NCBI RefSeq assembly: GCF_025628885.1
Contig: NZ_JAOTIF010000010.1
Coordinates: 1 to 64,000 of the forward strand
DNA length: 64,000 bases
DNA from: Paraflavisolibacter caeni
Lineage (GTDB): Bacteria > Bacteroidota > Bacteroidia > Chitinophagales > Chitinophagaceae
Direction of reading: 5' to 3'
A model generated the notes under the pieces. It saw only the letters and a list, made by a program, of their open reading frames with translations. It ran no database searches and was not told the origin of the DNA. Every line of letters starts with the position of its first letter. The first letter of the stretch is position 1. The position numbers and the translations under genes are program-made. This document shows, one piece after another, positions 61,870 through 64,000 of the stretch.

Positions 61870-64000
61870 TTACAATTTCAACTTACCTGTCAACCGAATA
61901 TCCCTGGATGAACTACCAACAAATAGTGTAAAGCCTCCTTTCTCTAACACCCACTGCTGTAGCATATCATTATAATACTGAAATGCTTCTTTAGTAAGAT
62001 TCACTGTTACCGTTTTGGACTCTCCTGGATTCAAAAAAACCTTTTGAAAGCCTTTCAGCTCTTTTTCCGGACGGCGGAGTATTGACTCATCATCTTTTAC
62101 ATACACCTGTGCTACTTCTGCACCTGCTGTTTTGCCCACATTACTTACAGTGAATGTAACTGTAGCACTTTCATTTCCTGGCTCTACTTTCAGGTTGCTG
62201 TATTTGAATGTGGTGTAAGAAAGCCCATGACCAAAAGCAAACTGCGGTTCCACATTATAAGTATCAAAGTAGCGGTAGCCAACAAAAATGTCATCATTGT
62301 AATGAACCATCACACTATCACCAGGATATTGCCCCAGTGCATGTGCGGGACTTTGTGATAATGTTTTAGGGAAGGTCATGGGCAATTTGCCTGAGGGGTT
62401 CACTGCTCCAAAGATAATTTTGGCCAAAGCATTGCCGCCTTCCATTCCCGGATACCAGGACTGTATCACAGAAGGTGTATGATCAATCCATTTACTTACA
62501 TCAATAGGACCGCCTCCCATTAAAACAACTATTGTTTTAGGATTTGCTTTCACAACGGCGTTGATCAGTTCATTTTGTCCAAAAGGCATATCCATATCAG
62601 GTTTATCAGTACCCTCAGCATCATAAGCATTGTCACTCCAGTCATATTTATTATAACCATGTGTCCATCCACCTACTACAATTGCAATGTCAGCTTTTTT
62701 AGCTGCTGCTACAGCCTCATTGATCATTTGCTGGTCGGGGCCAGCACCTTTTGTGATGGAATAACCAGGAGCATATGAAATCTTTATTTTGCCAGCAGTT
62801 ATTGCTTTAAATCCTTCTAAAGGTGTGATTTCATAGCGAGTACGCACCTGCGAGCTGCCTCCTCCTTCTGATTGCAGCCTGTTAGCATTAACACCAATTA
62901 CTGCAATGGATTTTATAGAGGATTGCTTTAAAGGCAACAAGTTGCCGTTCTTTAAAAGGACAATACCTTCTTCTGCAACTTTCAAGGCTGTTTGAGCGTG
63001 CTCCTTTGTACTAAAAGTGCCCTGCTTTCTTTTACCAAACATGTCTGTTTTGTGCATCACATACAGTATTCTTCTCACCTTTTCATCAATCAGCTTCTCA
63101 TCCACTCTGCCGGCTTTCACCAAAGCAATGACTGTATCACCTAGATAAAATTTACCGTAATTTGGATTGGGAAGCATATCCAGATCGGTACCCATTTCCA
63201 GGTCTGTACCATTCCAGAGTGCCTCCATGGTATTGTGCACTGCACTCCAGTCACTCATTAGCACTCCTTTGAAACCCAACTCTCCTTTCAATATTTTGTT
63301 TACCAGGTAATCGTTATGGGTACAAAACTGCCCTCTGAACTTATTGTAAGCGCCCATTACAGTATAGACACCACCTTCCTGAACAGCAGCCTTAAAGCCG
63401 GGAAGATAAATTTCCCGCAATGCCCGTTCACTCATGAGTACATTGATGCTGCCTCTTCTTGTTTCCTGGTTATTGGCCAAGTAATGCTTGGCACAAGCAG
63501 CTACTCCCTGATCCTGAACACCTTTGATGTATCCCACTACCATTTTTGAAATGAGATAGGGATCTTCACTCTGGTATTCAAAGTTTCTTCCGTTTAAAGC
63601 TGAGCGGATAATATTCAGACCTGGGCCGAGGATCACATCCTTTCCTCTATAGTTTGCTTCGCTGCCCAATACGGAACCAAAAGCATAGCCTAATTGAGGA
63701 TTCCATGTGGCAGCCAGACAAACACCTGTTGGCAGGTAAGTGGCACTATCAAATACATGATCATTATCATGTTCCATGCGGACACCATGGGGACCGTCGC
63801 TCATCGTTAACTCTGGTATGTTTAATCTTTTTACGCCAGCAGATGTAAAAGTAGAATTGCCATGGATCATGCCCACTTTTTCTTCCAGGGTCATTTGCTT
63901 TATTTGCTGTTCGATTTTCTGGTAGATAGCATTATCTCCCTGGAAAATAGCTGCATCGACATTTGCTGTTTGCGCTTTTGCCTGCCCACCAGCCGTCATC
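61870..64000 (-). CDS. GH3 beta-glucosidase/xylosidase-type enzyme (5' end beyond window)
   Basis: The visible 709 residues of a GH3 enzyme; the N-terminus runs off the right edge, because the first residues (MTAGGQAKAQ) look like the end of a signal peptide rather than a start. The catalytic barrel has MSDGPHGVRMEHD, CAKHYLANNQET and the nucleophile Asp250 of the visible part in VLMSDWSAVHN. The second domain (IAVIGVNANRLQSEGGGSSQV) and the fibronectin-III-like end (EVAQVYVKDDES, LKGFQKVFLNPGESK) follow. There is no clear PA14 insert, unlike the GH3 at 23822. It is exported and probably cleaves beta-linked glucose or xylose ends; the exact sugar is unknown. It has its own terminator. Confidence 0.93.
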   Translation of the reverse strand, partial: MTAGGQAKAQTANVDAAIFQGDNAIYQKIEQQIKQMTLEEKVGMIHGNSTFTSAGVKRLNIPELTMSDGPHGVRMEHDNDHVFDSATYLPTGVCLAATWNPQLGYAFGSVLGSEANYRGKDVILGPGLNIIRSALNGRNFEYQSEDPYLISKMVVGYIKGVQDQGVAACAKHYLANNQETRRGSINVLMSERALREIYLPGFKAAVQEGGVYTVMGAYNKFRGQFCTHNDYLVNKILKGELGFKGVLMSDWSAVHNTMEALWNGTDLEMGTDLDMLPNPNYGKFYLGDTVIALVKAGRVDEKLIDEKVRRILYVMHKTDMFGKRKQGTFSTKEHAQTALKVAEEGIVLLKNGNLLPLKQSSIKSIAVIGVNANRLQSEGGGSSQVRTRYEITPLEGFKAITAGKIKISYAPGYSITKGAGPDQQMINEAVAAAKKADIAIVVGGWTHGYNKYDWSDNAYDAEGTDKPDMDMPFGQNELINAVVKANPKTIVVLMGGGPIDVSKWIDHTPSVIQSWYPGMEGGNALAKIIFGAVNPSGKLPMTFPKTLSQSPAHALGQYPGDSVMVHYNDDIFVGYRYFDTYNVEPQFAFGHGLSYTTFKYSNLKVEPGNESATVTFTVSNVGKTAGAEVAQVYVKDDESILRRPEKELKGFQKVFLNPGESKTVTVNLTKEAFQYYNDMLQQWVLEKGGFTLFVGSSSRDIRLTGKLKL

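Overview
The window comes from a member of the Bacteroidota, most likely Chitinophagaceae-like. The evidence is two SusC/SusD pairs with the N-terminal carboxypeptidase-like domain and VVVVGYGTQ plug start, many Sec, lipoprotein and Tat signal peptides on sugar-active enzymes, LacI regulators beside polysaccharide utilization loci (PULs), AT-rich spacers and weak ribosome binding sites. Genus and species cannot be fixed from the sequence alone. No tRNA, rRNA, CRISPR array, transposase or phage gene was seen.

PUL 1 (about 1 to 30.1 kb) fits glucuronoxylan use. A cut transaldolase/fructose-6-phosphate aldolase gene at the left edge is followed by a LacI regulator, a convergent uxuA (mannonate dehydratase) and a SusC/SusD operon. 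Divergent from SusC is a second, paralogous LacI gene, which heads a 21 kb same-strand gene train: GH67 alpha-glucuronidase, SDR dehydrogenase, GH115 alpha-glucuronidase, GH10 xylanase lipoprotein, GPH-type sugar transporter, cytoplasmic GH43, CE20-like acetylesterase, a CE4-CE15 fusion (deacetylase plus glucuronoyl esterase), GH3 with PA14, a lipoprotein of the Gfo/Idh class, a CE1-like esterase and an exported SMP-30 lactonase. Together these would remove acetyl, lignin-ester and methylglucuronate decorations, cut the backbone, import xylo-oligosaccharides and feed hexuronate through mannonate.

A glycerol block on the opposite strand follows (30.1 to 34.7 kb): glpD, glpK, glpF and an HxpB-like sugar phosphatase.

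PUL 2 (34.7 to 64 kb) is less conventional. It holds a GH2, two large exported proteins that look like distant relatives of GH67 alpha-glucuronidase (37.0-39.8 and 52.3-54.5 kb), a second SusC/SusD pair, a very large FG-GAP/ASPIC lipoprotein, two tandem exported RraA-family proteins, a Tat-type Gfo/Idh oxidoreductase, and an operon for oxidative sugar-acid breakdown: Tat-type enolase-superfamily dehydratase, ACS-family MFS transporter, FAH-family dehydratase, ketoglutarate-semialdehyde dehydrogenase-like ALDH and IlvD/EDD dehydratase. The set matches a Weimberg-type route from a pentonic acid to 2-oxoglutarate. Several sugar-acid enzymes carry export signals, which suggests that part of the acid chemistry happens outside the cytoplasm. 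A GH3 gene runs off the right edge.

An imperfect palindrome with the core CAACCGATT lies before both lacI genes, between the second SusC and the ASPIC lipoprotein gene, and in weaker form before one of the GH67-like genes. It probably ties the two PULs into one regulon. A 684 bp spacer at 39.8 to 40.4 kb contains a degenerate array with a strict 11 bp period that none of the genes explains.
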